A stretch of 64,000 bases of DNA from Pseudoflavonifractor sp. 60 (lineage in GTDB: Bacteria > Bacillota > Clostridia > Oscillospirales > Oscillospiraceae). The position numbers were made by a program, and so were the translations under genes. The DNA lies in contig NZ_QWKI01000041.1 in the NCBI RefSeq assembly GCF_009911645.1, forward strand, positions 1 through 64,000, in the 5' to 3' direction. Within the stretch, counting starts at the first letter, position 1. Every line of letters begins with the position of its first letter. Under the pieces are notes generated by a model, which ran no database searches, was not told the DNA's origin, and saw only the letters and a list, made by a program, of their open reading frames with translations. Below, one piece after another: positions 9,924-17,642 of the stretch.

Positions 9924-9938
9924 GGCAGGAGGTTGCCA

Positions 9939-10169
9939 ATGAAAGAGCTTCTGACCTATGTGGCCCAGAACCTGGTGGAGCACCCCGAGCAGGTGTCTGT
10001 CACTGAGGTCGAGGGCGACGGCGAGACCGTCCTGGAGCTCCGGGTCGCTCCGGAGGATATGGGCAAGGTGATCGGCCGCCAGGGCCGCATTGCCAAGGAG
10101 ATCCGTATCCTGATGCGCTCCGCCGCTCAGCGCGCCGGTAAACGCCTCAGCGTGGAAATCGTCGATTGA
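9939..10169 (+). CDS. khpA: KH-domain RNA-binding protein KhpA
   Basis: A 76-aa KhpA/YlqC protein, a single KH domain that partners KhpB in post-transcriptional control and cell division in Firmicutes. The RNA-binding GxxG loop is GRQGRI near residue 50. The start is ATG 9939, six nt after a perfect AGGAGG; an in-frame TTG at 9933 would abut that site. It follows rpsP by 15 nt and is followed by an intrinsic terminator, so it probably ends the first transcript segment. Confidence 0.95.
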   Translation: MKELLTYVAQNLVEHPEQVSVTEVEGDGETVLELRVAPEDMGKVIGRQGRIAKEIRILMRSAAQRAGKRLSVEIVD

Positions 10170-10174
10170 TTAAG

Positions 10175-10205
10175 GGCGCAGGGATGTTCCTGCGCCTTTC
10201 TTTTT
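10175..10205 (+). terminator. Intrinsic terminator after khpA
   Basis: GGCGCAGG pairs with CCTGCGCC across a short loop, followed immediately by a T-rich run (TTTCTTTTT). It separates ffh-rpsP-khpA from the downstream rimM group, either fully or as partial attenuation. Confidence 0.8.
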
Positions 10206-10227
10206 AAATTTTGCTCTGGAGGCCCCT

Positions 10228-10650
10228 ATGAACTGGTCCAACACACAGCTGGCGGAGATCAGATATTTCTGTACCAGCACCCGCAGCCGGACGCCAAAAA
10301 TCCTTTGCCTTCGTATGCTCAAAATCCAACTCGGCTTTGTATTGATTATCTTCTCCCACTACAACATCAAAGAATTTCACCTTACGGATATCAAAGCCTT
10401 TTACAAATCACTGTACACCCGGCACTTCAAGCCGGAACAGCTGCGCACCCCCTCCCCCGCCCGCATTGCCAAGGCACTGGAACAGCTGGATCAGGATGAC
10501 CGATATCACATCAACGTCCGCTGTCTTGGAGAGGACCGCTATCAGATTACCGAGGTCGACCCCATTTACGAAGATGACTATGTAAATGAGCTGAATTACG
10601 GGTACACAAAGGGGTACATCCAGTATTTTATGGAGGAACAACCATGCTGA
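10228..10650 (+). CDS. Hypothetical protein between khpA and rimM
   Basis: A 140-aa protein I do not recognise. CTGGAGG precedes ATG 10228, and the 3' end overlaps the rimM start by 7 nt, which supports a translated gene coupled to rimM. The first 45 residues are basic with a hydrophobic patch (LGFVLIIF). The rest is acidic and tyrosine-rich, ending EDDYVNELNYGYTKGYIQYF. The N-terminal codon use looks less GC-rich than its neighbours, so the first third could be out of frame or recently acquired. It occupies the slot where other Firmicutes carry ylqD, but no YlqD similarity is visible. Confidence 0.55.
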   Translation: MNWSNTQLAEIRYFCTSTRSRTPKILCLRMLKIQLGFVLIIFSHYNIKEFHLTDIKAFYKSLYTRHFKPEQLRTPSPARIAKALEQLDQDDRYHINVRCLGEDRYQITEVDPIYEDDYVNELNYGYTKGYIQYFMEEQPC

Positions 10651-11141
10651 AGCAATTTTTAGAGGTGGGCAAGGTCACCAACGTCCACGGCCTGATGGGA
10701 GAGGTGAAGGTCCAGCCCTGGGCCGACTCCCCGGAATTTCTGTGCCAGTTCCAGACCCTCTACGTGGACGAGTCCCACTGGCCCATTAAGGTAGAGCGGG
10801 CCCGGGTCCACAAGAACATGGTCATCATCAAATTTGAGGGCCCCACCGACGTGCCCAGCGCCATGTCCCTGCGCAACGCCATCCTCTACATCCGCCGGGC
10901 CGATGCCAAGCTGCCTGAGGGGGCCTTCTTCCTGGCGGATATCTACGGTCTGGAGGCGCAGGACGCCGCCACGGGGGAGGTACTGGGTAAAATTGACGAC
11001 GTGCTCACCCTGCCCGCCAACAATGTCTACGTGGTGAAGGGCGGCGCACGGGAGCTGATGATCCCCGCCGTGGCGGAATTTATTGCGGAGACCAACATAG
11101 AGGGCGGCTATATCCGGGTCAATATGATGGAGGGACTGTGA
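10644..11141 (+). CDS. rimM: Ribosome maturation factor RimM
   Basis: A 165-aa 16S rRNA processing factor that binds S19 and helps mature the 30S head. The N-terminal beta-barrel domain starts LEVGKVTNVHGLMGEVKVQPW; the C-terminal PRC-barrel region includes LADIYGLEAQD and PANNVYVV and ends with the typical ELMIPAVAEFI. GGAGG lies upstream inside the preceding ORF. The trmD and rplS genes that normally follow are not here; an AI-2E-type permease gene overlaps its stop codon instead. Confidence 0.95.
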   Translation: MLKQFLEVGKVTNVHGLMGEVKVQPWADSPEFLCQFQTLYVDESHWPIKVERARVHKNMVIIKFEGPTDVPSAMSLRNAILYIRRADAKLPEGAFFLADIYGLEAQDAATGEVLGKIDDVLTLPANNVYVVKGGARELMIPAVAEFIAETNIEGGYIRVNMMEGL

Positions 11142-12259
11142 TGAAGCAGGACTGGAAGGGACCGCTGCGTATAGGCGCGGTGCTCTTTGGGCTCTATCTG
11201 GCCATACACTACTGGGAGCGGCTGTCCGCGCTGGCGGTACTTGCCCTGAGCGCCGGCTTCCCTCTGGCCCTGGGTGCAGTCATCGCCTACGCCGTCAACA
11301 TTCTGATGAGCACCTACGAGGGCTGGTACTTCCCCAACTCCTCCAGCCAGTGGGCGGTAAAAAGCCGCCGCCCTGTGTGCCTGCTGCTGGCCTATGCCAG
11401 TCTGGCCACCATCGTCATCCTCCTTGTGCGCATGATTCTGCCGGAGCTGATTCAAAGTGTCTCTCTGCTGCTCCAGGAGCTGACCCCTCTGCTCCAGCAG
11501 CTGGGCGCCGTCCTCAACGAGGGCTTGGGCAAAAACCAGCTGTCTGACCTCTTCTCCGCCGACGGCACCGTCAACTGGCAGGAGCTGGCTGTGAAGGTAA
11601 TCAACTTCCTGCTGGCAGGGCTGGGCGGGGTGATGGGCTCGCTGTTCTCCCTGATCTCCGCCGCCGTGTCCGCCGCCTTCACCGCCATTGTCAGCGTCAT
11701 CTTCTCCATCTACCTGCTCCTGGGCAAGGAGACCCTCTCCCGCCAGTGCGCCCGGGTCCTGAAAACCTATCTGAAGCCCTCTTGGTACGACCGCCTGATC
11801 TACTTCCTGAACACCCTGCACAACTGCTTCCGCCGCTTCGTGGTGGGCCAGTGTACCGAGGCGGTGATTCTGGGCCTGTTGTGTATGCTGGGGATGCTGC
11901 TGTTCCAATTCCCCTACGCCTCCATGGTGGGAACCCTGATCGGCTTCACCGCCCTGATTCCAGTGGCCGGGGCCTACATCGGCGCGGGGGTGGGGGCCTT
12001 TATGATCTTCACCGTCTCCCCTATCAAAGCCCTGCTGTTTCTGGTGTTCCTCTCGATACTCCAGCAGCTGGAGGGCAACCTGATCTACCCCAAGGTGGTG
12101 GGTTCCTCCATCGGACTGCCCGGCATCTGGGTCCTGGCCGCCGTCACCGTGGGCGGAGGCGTGCTGGGCATCTTCGGAATGCTGCTGGCCGTCCCCCTGG
12201 CCGCCGCCTTTTACCAAATTCTGCGGGACGACGTGGCCCGGCGAAACGCGGCCCCATAA
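11141..12259 (+). CDS. AI-2E family transporter (UPF0118 permease)
   Basis: A 372-aa polytopic membrane protein of the AI-2E/UPF0118 exporter-like family. Hydrophobic segments lie near residues 10-50, 75-100, 145-190 (the pair around GVMGSLFSLISAAVSAAFTA) and four or more from 230 to 350, including the family-typical region FTALIPVAGAYIGAGVGA near 270. ATG 11141 overlaps the rimM TGA; a GTG at 11138 is an alternative start. The family's substrates are mostly undefined, and transport of autoinducer-2 is shown for few members, so no substrate is claimed. Presumed co-transcribed with rimM. Confidence 0.88.
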   Translation: MKQDWKGPLRIGAVLFGLYLAIHYWERLSALAVLALSAGFPLALGAVIAYAVNILMSTYEGWYFPNSSSQWAVKSRRPVCLLLAYASLATIVILLVRMILPELIQSVSLLLQELTPLLQQLGAVLNEGLGKNQLSDLFSADGTVNWQELAVKVINFLLAGLGGVMGSLFSLISAAVSAAFTAIVSVIFSIYLLLGKETLSRQCARVLKTYLKPSWYDRLIYFLNTLHNCFRRFVVGQCTEAVILGLLCMLGMLLFQFPYASMVGTLIGFTALIPVAGAYIGAGVGAFMIFTVSPIKALLFLVFLSILQQLEGNLIYPKVVGSSIGLPGIWVLAAVTVGGGVLGIFGMLLAVPLAAAFYQILRDDVARRNAAP

Positions 12260-12278
12260 CAACGACAGGAGGAATTTG

Positions 12279-13088
12279 ATGAAAACCAGTGTTGTAATTG
12301 CCGACGGCACCTTTCCTACCAATACCGCCCCTCTGCTGGGCCCCACGGAGGAGGTCATCTCCAGGGCTGCCAGGCTAGGCTACGACGCCGTATCCATTAC
12401 GGTGGACCGGCCCGAGGAGGTGGACGCCGATGGGATTCTGGCCGCCTGCGCCCGATCCCATATGGCGGTGTCCGGCCTTGCCACCGGGCGTATCTACACA
12501 GTGCGGGGTCTCTCCCTGGGCTCCGGGGACGAGGCAAACCGGACCCAGGCGGTGGAACAGATGCTGGGACACGCCCAGCTGTGCGCCAAGCTGGGTGGAG
12601 CCAAGCTGATTATCGGCGCAGTGCGGGGCTGGACCCGGGACGCCGGAGGCCGGGAGGCCTACCAGGTCCAGCTCAGGCGCAGTCTGGAGACCCTCACCGT
12701 CCGGGCGGAGGAGCTGGGCATTCAGATCGTCTTTGAGGCCATCAGCCACATCGACTCCGACGCCTACTGCTCCATCGCCGAGACGGCGGAGTACATCCGC
12801 TCCTTCCGCTCCCCCGCCCTGCGTCTCCAGCTGGACTCCATCCACCTGCACACCAACGGTGAGCTGGACTTCTATCCCAAAATCCTCGCCCTGGAGGGGC
12901 TGGTGGGACAGGTGGATATCTCCGATGTGGACCGCATGGCCCCCGACGGGAAGCATTTCGACTTCCCCCTCTTCCTCAAGGCGCTGAAGGAAATCGGCTA
13001 TCAGGACTATCTGGTCAGCGAATTTCGGGCCGCGCCGCCGGACAACGCCGCCAAGGCGGGGTTGGATTATCTGCGTACGCTGCTGTAA
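12279..13088 (+). CDS. Sugar phosphate isomerase/epimerase-like TIM barrel protein
   Basis: A 269-aa protein of the xylose isomerase-like TIM barrel superfamily. Conserved strands and metal-ligand positions are visible: IVFEAISH (Glu near 150), LQLDSIHLH (Asp/His near 185-191), VDISDVDR, and the C-terminal YQDYLVSEFRA (Glu near 247). The start is ATG 12279, six nt after AGGAGG. Members isomerise or epimerise keto-sugars, inosose derivatives or hydroxypyruvate; the substrate here cannot be read from sequence. It follows the permease by 19 nt and is closed by a strong bidirectional terminator. Confidence 0.82.
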   Translation: MKTSVVIADGTFPTNTAPLLGPTEEVISRAARLGYDAVSITVDRPEEVDADGILAACARSHMAVSGLATGRIYTVRGLSLGSGDEANRTQAVEQMLGHAQLCAKLGGAKLIIGAVRGWTRDAGGREAYQVQLRRSLETLTVRAEELGIQIVFEAISHIDSDAYCSIAETAEYIRSFRSPALRLQLDSIHLHTNGELDFYPKILALEGLVGQVDISDVDRMAPDGKHFDFPLFLKALKEIGYQDYLVSEFRAAPPDNAAKAGLDYLRTLL

Positions 13089-13108
13089 ATCCAGGTCATT
13101 CACAGAAA

Positions 13109-13147
13109 ACAACAGCGCAGGAGCTTCCAAGCTCCTGCGCTGTTGTT
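13109..13147. terminator. Bidirectional terminator between convergent genes
   Basis: Perfect 18-19-bp arms (AACAACAGCGCAGGAGCTT and its complement) surround a 2-nt centre. The stem lies between the plus-strand TIM barrel gene and minus-strand ridA, and can serve both. Confidence 0.85.
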
Positions 13148-13184
13148 GGATTCAATCAACGATTCCTACAGGCTGGCGGTCGCC

Positions 13185-13559
13185 TTACTTGACGGCTACC
13201 GCCTCAATCTCAAACAGTCCGCCCTTGGGCAGCGCCGCAACCTGGACGCAGGAGCGGGCGGGGGCTTCGCCGGTGAAGTACTGGGCGTAGATGGTGTTGA
13301 TGGCGGCAAAGTCGTTCATGTCGGCCAAAAACACGGTGGTCTTCACCACGTCGGCCATATCCATGCCGGCGGCGGCCAGGACAGCCTTCAAATTCTCCAG
13401 CGCCTGAGTCGCCTGGGCCTCCACCCCCTGGGCCAACTCACCGGTGGCGGGGATCAGGCCCAGCTGGCCAGAGGTGTACAGGGTATTCCCTGCCAGCTTG
13501 GCGTGGCAGTAGGGACCCACGGCGGCAGGGGCATTGGAAGCGGTAATGGTTTTGTTCAT
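13185..13559 (-). CDS. ridA: RidA family enamine/imine deaminase
   Basis: A 124-aa RidA/YjgF/UK114 protein that hydrolyses reactive 2-aminoacrylate and related enamines, protecting PLP enzymes. The signature APARSCVQVAALPKG carries the catalytic Arg near residue 105, followed by the conserved FEIEAVA strand. N-terminal GPYCHA is typical. The gene is full length, has GGAGG just upstream of ATG 13559, and stands alone on the minus strand. Confidence 0.95.
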   Translation of the reverse strand: MNKTITASNAPAAVGPYCHAKLAGNTLYTSGQLGLIPATGELAQGVEAQATQALENLKAVLAAAGMDMADVVKTTVFLADMNDFAAINTIYAQYFTGEAPARSCVQVAALPKGGLFEIEAVAVK

Positions 13560-13815
13560 GGAAAACTCCTCCTTATTGAGCTAATATCTCTATTATAAGG
13601 AAATCCAGGAAAAAATCAAGATGCTCTTCCGCTTTCCCTCTCATTCATAAAATATCTTTTGCAGGGCGCGACGGCCCCGGCCCGCCTTATTAATTTTGTC
13701 TGCTTTACCAAAGGAAACCGCTTTCCACAGGCCCATTGCATTCCCCGCAGAAACAGGGGCCATCACGGCGCACTCTACCCCCGGCTGGTCCTGCGCAATA
13801 TGGCGGCGTCCACCT
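13560..13815. other. Intergenic region between ridA and the flagellin-like gene
   Basis: About 255 bp, AT-rich next to ridA (probable ridA promoter) and GC-rich next to the flagellin-like gene end. A 75-aa minus-strand ORF here has no ribosome binding site and overlaps the end of the next gene, so it is not called. Confidence 0.4.
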
Positions 13816-16800
13816 CTACCGCAGCAGGCGTTTCGCGTCAATTTTAGCTCGCCTGTTGTGCGTCTCAATGATCTGAGCGGGCTGGAGGCGGATGGACTGA
13901 CGCATCTCCTCCAGTAGCGCGTCCGCCGCGTCGGTATCCCGCACCGGGGCCTCCGCCGCGTCGATATACTGCTGGACGCCCCGCACCGCGCTGCCTCCCA
14001 GCCGCCCGTACATGGCCCGGTAGACCGCCTGGACCTGGGAGACCCAGCGGCGGTCCGCGTCCAGGGTCACCACCGCGCTCTGCGCCCCCTCCCGGGTCGT
14101 CAGAGACAGCTGGTCCAGCCCCAGCGCTCTGGCGGACAGGCGGAACTGGGGCAGGGTCACCGTACTCTCCCCCATATTCAGGGCCACGCCGGTCCGGGTC
14201 TGAAGCTGTGCGCCGCCGATATCCGCGCCCCCGGAGATCTGCACATCTCCGCAGCCTCCAAAGAGACAGGCTCCAATATCCGCCCCGGGGTCGCCCCCCA
14301 CCGCCTTGACGATTTTAGCGGTGCCGGTAATGAGGATATTGCCGCACTCTCCCTGAACCCCCGCGCCAATGGCGGCAGCGTGGCAGGCGGCGGTGGCCTC
14401 GATGACGCCGCCGCGGACGCTGATCTCCCCTACGCTGCCCCCCAGTCCGCCGCCGATCCCTGCGCCACCCGTCTCGCCGGTACAGGCGATGGTGCCGCCC
14501 AGAATGGCGATGGCCCCCATGGAGCTCTGTTTTCCCGCACCGATGCCCGCGCCGCCGCCGTTTCCGGTGGCTGTAATCACGCCGCCGCGAATCTCGATTC
14601 TGCTGTGCCGGTCCCGGCCTGCGCCGCTGTCCTGGCCAATCCCCGCGCCCCCGGAGGAACCCACCGCGGTGAGGCTCCCCGGCTCCTCCTCCCGGGAGGT
14701 GGCGGCGTCGATGCACAGGCTGGTGCCCTCCCCCAGGGAGATGCCCGCGCAGCCCGCGCCGCTCTCAAAGAAATTCCGGGTCCCGCTCTGGAGCATCAGG
14801 GTCACCTGGTTGCTGCACCCCAGGTCGAAGGCTCTGCCCGCGCTGACCCGGCAGGCCACGCCCCCCAGGGCCAGCTCGATCTCCCCAATCTCGTCGGCCA
14901 GCACGATTCTGCCGCTGAAGGGGACCTGATTGGCGTCCGTCCCGGCGCCCCCGGCCACAGCGGTCACCTGGCTGGACAGGATGTGGAGGGTGTGGGTCTC
15001 CTCCTCATACACCCAGTCCTCCCCCGCCTCGCCGCCGGTGACCGAAAAGGGGTTGGGGTACATATCCAGCGTCTGGAATTTTCCCGTATCCTGGTTCCAG
15101 ATCAGATAGGCATACCGGGTCTGCGCCCTGCCCTGCCGGTCCCGTCCCCGGAGGAGCAGGGTGTGGATGGGATAGCCGTGCTCCCCTTTGGACAGCCACA
15201 CCCGGGCGGGTTCGCCGTGGAGCAGAGCCATTTTCGCCTGCTTTCCCTCCAACTCCATGGCAGTGATGTGGCTCCAGCCCGGCAGGAGGGTATCCCATAG
15301 GATATCAAAGGCCGCCTTGCCCGCCGTCTGCTGCCCGCCGGCGGTCTGGGCGTACAAGGAGACGGGGCCGGCCAGCTCCACGGGGACGGTCAGGCGGTCG
15401 GGCTCCTCCCCTTCTTCTCCCTCTTCACCCTCCACAATCACCGCGCCCCCCGCCAGGCGCAGCAGGCTGGTCTCGCCGCCCCGCACCTGGACCAGGCGCA
15501 CCAGTCCTCTGCCGTCCAGCGTGAGCGTGGTCCCCTTCGCCAGCGTAAGCTCCTGGATCTCGTTCTCCCCTGCGGTGACCACCTGGGCCTGGGGGGCGGC
15601 GATGGTGAGACTGGAGACCGTCACATTCTGAATGGTCACCTTTCCGCTCCCCGCCACTACAACGGCCTGCTCTCCCTGGCCTGTCCCGAAGATGGTCACA
15701 TCCTGGTCCCCCGCCACCGTCAGCACGCCGGCGGCCTCGTCAAAGGTCACGGCGGACAGGTCCCTGCCCATCACCTGCACATTGTCCATGGTCTGGACGG
15801 ACATGGGGGATGGGGCGCGGGCGGCCCCCTCCGGCTGGACCCCCTCCGCCGCCTGGGGCTGGTCCGGGACCTGGGAGGTCTCGGAATTTTGCAGGACGGT
15901 CAGCAGCCCCATCATCAGGTCCAGGTTGGCCGCCTTCATCCCCTCCAGCAGACTGAGGAGGGGGGAGACACCAAACTCCAGGACGGGGCTGTCCGTCAGA
16001 AACAGATTCACCAGGAAATCCTCCAGCCCGGGGGCTGTACCGGTGGAAAACTGGGCCTGAAAATCGGCCAGGCTGGCAAACTCTCCGCCGGTCAGCTTTG
16101 CAATGGCCTCATCCAGGGGAACCCCCTGGGACAGCTGATCCATCAGCTGCTGCAAGCCCTCCAGGGCCGACTCGCTGTCCCCGGCAATCACCGCCCCCAG
16201 ATACAGCGCCGCAATCCGGCTCGCGGCGGAGCTGCTCTCCAGGGAAAGGTTGGTAATGGCCGCCACCAGCTCCGGTCCGGTGGCGTTCTGGTCCAGGCCC
16301 AGGGCGGTAAGCAGCTGTTCCGGCATTAGCTCCTGCTCGCCCAGCCCCCGCGCCAACCAGTCCGGGAGGGCTTGGGACTCCTGCCGGGGGGGCTCCCCCA
16401 AAACGGCGTAGAGCAGCGCCTCCGCCCCGTCCTCCAAAGCGGCGTCCGCGTCCAAAAACAGGGGAGTTTCCCCCGCCAGCGCGCTGCGCACCATGCGGTC
16501 GATCTCCGCTGTCAGCCCCTCCAGCTCCTGTTGGAGGGCGGCGCGGTCGGGGTCCTCCCCCTGGGCCGACTCCTTGGCCAGCTCAGATAGACGGGCCAGG
16601 CTGTCCTGCACCTCCGCCAGAGTCCCCTCCCCTGTCTGGAGGGTGCGGCGGCTCTCCCGGACGTGGGTCTCCGCCTGGCTGACCCGACTCATCAGCTGGC
16701 GCAGCGTCTCTGACACCGTTACCGTGGTTCTCTTCGCCGCCGTGGCCGGGGCGCTCCCCTGGGTCCTCACCCCCTTGCTAACCCCCTGATACCGGGGGAC

Positions 16801-16839
16801 CGAAAATCCTCTGTTCCGGCGGATTGCCAGCTCACCCAT
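13816..16839 (-). CDS. Flagellin-like protein with a large repeat (probable beta-helix) insertion
   Basis: A 1007-aa protein. Residues about 45-117 resemble the flagellin D1 helix (LQTGEGTLAEVQDSLARLSELA, then LQQELEGLTAEIDRM). The last 100 residues resemble the flagellin C-terminus (LGLDQLSLTTREGAQSAV, then AEAPVRDTDAADALLEEM). Between them lie a helical, Leu-rich part (about 130-390), beta-rich sequence, and from about 733 to 850 five repeats of roughly 30 residues built around GGAGIG-type turns, typical of right-handed beta-helices. There is no signal peptide, as expected of flagellins. The first 40 residues do not match the usual flagellin D0 start, so the protein may be a specialised minor filament or adhesin. 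ATG 16839 has AGGAGG upstream. No other flagellar genes are in the window. Confidence 0.7.
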   Translation of the reverse strand: MGELAIRRNRGFSVPRYQGVSKGVRTQGSAPATAAKRTTVTVSETLRQLMSRVSQAETHVRESRRTLQTGEGTLAEVQDSLARLSELAKESAQGEDPDRAALQQELEGLTAEIDRMVRSALAGETPLFLDADAALEDGAEALLYAVLGEPPRQESQALPDWLARGLGEQELMPEQLLTALGLDQNATGPELVAAITNLSLESSSAASRIAALYLGAVIAGDSESALEGLQQLMDQLSQGVPLDEAIAKLTGGEFASLADFQAQFSTGTAPGLEDFLVNLFLTDSPVLEFGVSPLLSLLEGMKAANLDLMMGLLTVLQNSETSQVPDQPQAAEGVQPEGAARAPSPMSVQTMDNVQVMGRDLSAVTFDEAAGVLTVAGDQDVTIFGTGQGEQAVVVAGSGKVTIQNVTVSSLTIAAPQAQVVTAGENEIQELTLAKGTTLTLDGRGLVRLVQVRGGETSLLRLAGGAVIVEGEEGEEGEEPDRLTVPVELAGPVSLYAQTAGGQQTAGKAAFDILWDTLLPGWSHITAMELEGKQAKMALLHGEPARVWLSKGEHGYPIHTLLLRGRDRQGRAQTRYAYLIWNQDTGKFQTLDMYPNPFSVTGGEAGEDWVYEEETHTLHILSSQVTAVAGGAGTDANQVPFSGRIVLADEIGEIELALGGVACRVSAGRAFDLGCSNQVTLMLQSGTRNFFESGAGCAGISLGEGTSLCIDAATSREEEPGSLTAVGSSGGAGIGQDSGAGRDRHSRIEIRGGVITATGNGGGAGIGAGKQSSMGAIAILGGTIACTGETGGAGIGGGLGGSVGEISVRGGVIEATAACHAAAIGAGVQGECGNILITGTAKIVKAVGGDPGADIGACLFGGCGDVQISGGADIGGAQLQTRTGVALNMGESTVTLPQFRLSARALGLDQLSLTTREGAQSAVVTLDADRRWVSQVQAVYRAMYGRLGGSAVRGVQQYIDAAEAPVRDTDAADALLEEMRQSIRLQPAQIIETHNRRAKIDAKRLLR

Positions 16840-16876
16840 ACAGGCTCCTCCTTTCGCGGCTGTGCCGTTTTTATCA

Positions 16877-16884
16877 ATATCGGC
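16877..16884 (-). promoter_or_regulatory. Possible sigma-28 -10 element
   Basis: The minus strand reads GCCGATAT, an exact match to the sigma-D/sigma-28 -10 consensus, 38 nt before ATG 16839. The expected TAAA at 15 nt upstream is only TATC. The element also forms part of a small hairpin (TGTGCCG / CGGCACA, 16861-16887), which may explain the match. Confidence 0.3.
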
Positions 16885-16987
16885 ACAAAAGGAAGAAAAG
16901 ATAACACAACATCTCTGGAAGCCGGGAGGCGCCTTGGACAGTACATCCCACCTCCGAAACGGCTGGACAGAGCACCAAAAATGCCGC

Positions 16988-17036
16988 GCAAAACCGCGTC
17001 CCACAGGAAAAATCCTCCTTGGGGGCGCGGTTTTGC
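16988..17036 (-). promoter_or_regulatory. Leader hairpin upstream of the flagellin-like gene
   Basis: Perfect 11-bp arms GCAAAACCGCG and CGCGGTTTTGC enclose about 27 nt with a further weak stem. It lies about 150 nt upstream of ATG 16839 and downstream of the operators, so it would be in a long 5' leader. No T tract follows. No known riboswitch was recognised. Confidence 0.45.
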
Positions 17037-17042
17037 CGGCGC

Positions 17043-17055
17043 AACATCCCATGTT
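17043..17055. promoter_or_regulatory. Operator O1, AACAT-N3-ATGTT
   Basis: Perfect 5-bp inverted repeat with centre CCC. It is the copy nearest to the flagellin-like gene, about 205 bp upstream of its ATG. Confidence 0.65.
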
Positions 17056-17098
17056 CTTTCAGGGAGCCAAGGGTTCCCTCTCTATTTTATTCCGCCAA

Positions 17099-17111
17099 AA
17101 CATCCTATGTT
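17099..17111. promoter_or_regulatory. Operator O2, AACAT-N3-ATGTT
   Basis: Perfect copy of the same palindrome with centre CCT, 56 bp from O1 and directly beyond the 3' end of the small membrane-protein gene. A minus-strand TAAAAT 16 nt beyond it could be a -10 box for the flagellin-like gene. Confidence 0.65.
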
Positions 17112-17112
17112 A

Positions 17113-17397
17113 TCACTTTTTTCTTCCTTTTCTGCTCATATTGCCCAGCAAAGCCCCATTATACAGGGTATACAGCCCAATAATGGACAAAATTACGATA
17201 TTTTCCACATTTAGCGGCAGCACACCCCACTGGAGTCCCGTCAGCAGCAGGACAAAGATCACAACGCCTCCCACAAGCCAAAGCGCGGTACTGTTTCGCA
17301 ATTTACGCTGAATTTGCTCCGCCGTATCGGGATTTTCCGCTTTTTTCTTCTCTCTGGCCGCCCGTTTCCAAATATTATTGCTCTGAAATGGATTCAT
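17113..17397 (-). CDS. Small two-helix membrane protein, unknown function
   Basis: A 94-aa protein with a charged N-terminus (about residues 8-33, rich in Lys, Arg and Glu), two hydrophobic helices (about 38-58 and 64-84) and a basic tail NMSRKGRKK. ATG 17397 is chosen because AGGGGGAGG lies 5 nt upstream; the frame is open to 17427 without such a site. The family is not recognised. Its promoter carries operator O3, and O2 lies just past its stop, so it appears to belong to the same regulon as the microcompartment operon. Confidence 0.65.
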   Translation of the reverse strand: MNPFQSNNIWKRAAREKKKAENPDTAEQIQRKLRNSTALWLVGGVVIFVLLLTGLQWGVLPLNVENIVILSIIGLYTLYNGALLGNMSRKGRKK

Positions 17398-17434
17398 TCT
17401 GCCTCCCCCTCTCGTTCCGGCTGTCATATCCCCG

Positions 17435-17463
17435 ATTATATCTTAAACATAGGATGTTGTCCA
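17435..17463 (-). promoter_or_regulatory. Promoter of the small membrane protein with operator O3 in its spacer
   Basis: On the minus strand TGGACA (17463-17458) and a perfect TATAAT (17440-17435) are separated by 17 nt. Operator O3, AACAT-N3-ATGTT, occupies 17446-17458, so a bound protein would cover the spacer and block RNA polymerase. Confidence 0.75.
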
Positions 17464-17548
17464 GCGTTTTTTATAAACACGAAGAAAAGAAGTTCTTCTT
17501 TTGTGTAAAATAAATAAAAATCAAAGTGGAATATCGGCTATCTGCCAG

Positions 17549-17591
17549 TTTACTTTTGGCTTGATTTGGTTTATCCTAAACATAGGATGTT
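17549..17591 (+). promoter_or_regulatory. Promoter of the racemase-TRAP-BMC gene set with operator O4
   Basis: TTTACT (17549-17554), a 17-nt spacer and TATCCT (17572-17577) form a plausible sigma-A promoter. Operator O4, AACAT-N3-ATGTT, sits at 17579-17591 on the predicted start site. The racemase-family ATG is 52 nt further downstream. Confidence 0.6.
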
Positions 17592-17642
17592 TAAGCCTAG
17601 AAACGAAATAAAACCCCATCTAAAATTGAGGAGGGACCCCGC

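Noticed and set aside
13641-13868. 75-aa minus-strand ORF between ridA and the flagellin-like gene
   Set aside because: No site upstream and overlap with the end of the larger gene.
16940-17040. c-di-GMP riboswitch in the leader of the flagellin-like gene
   Set aside because: Only a short GTGGGACGC-like match was seen; the rest of the conserved core and tetraloop helices could not be laid out.
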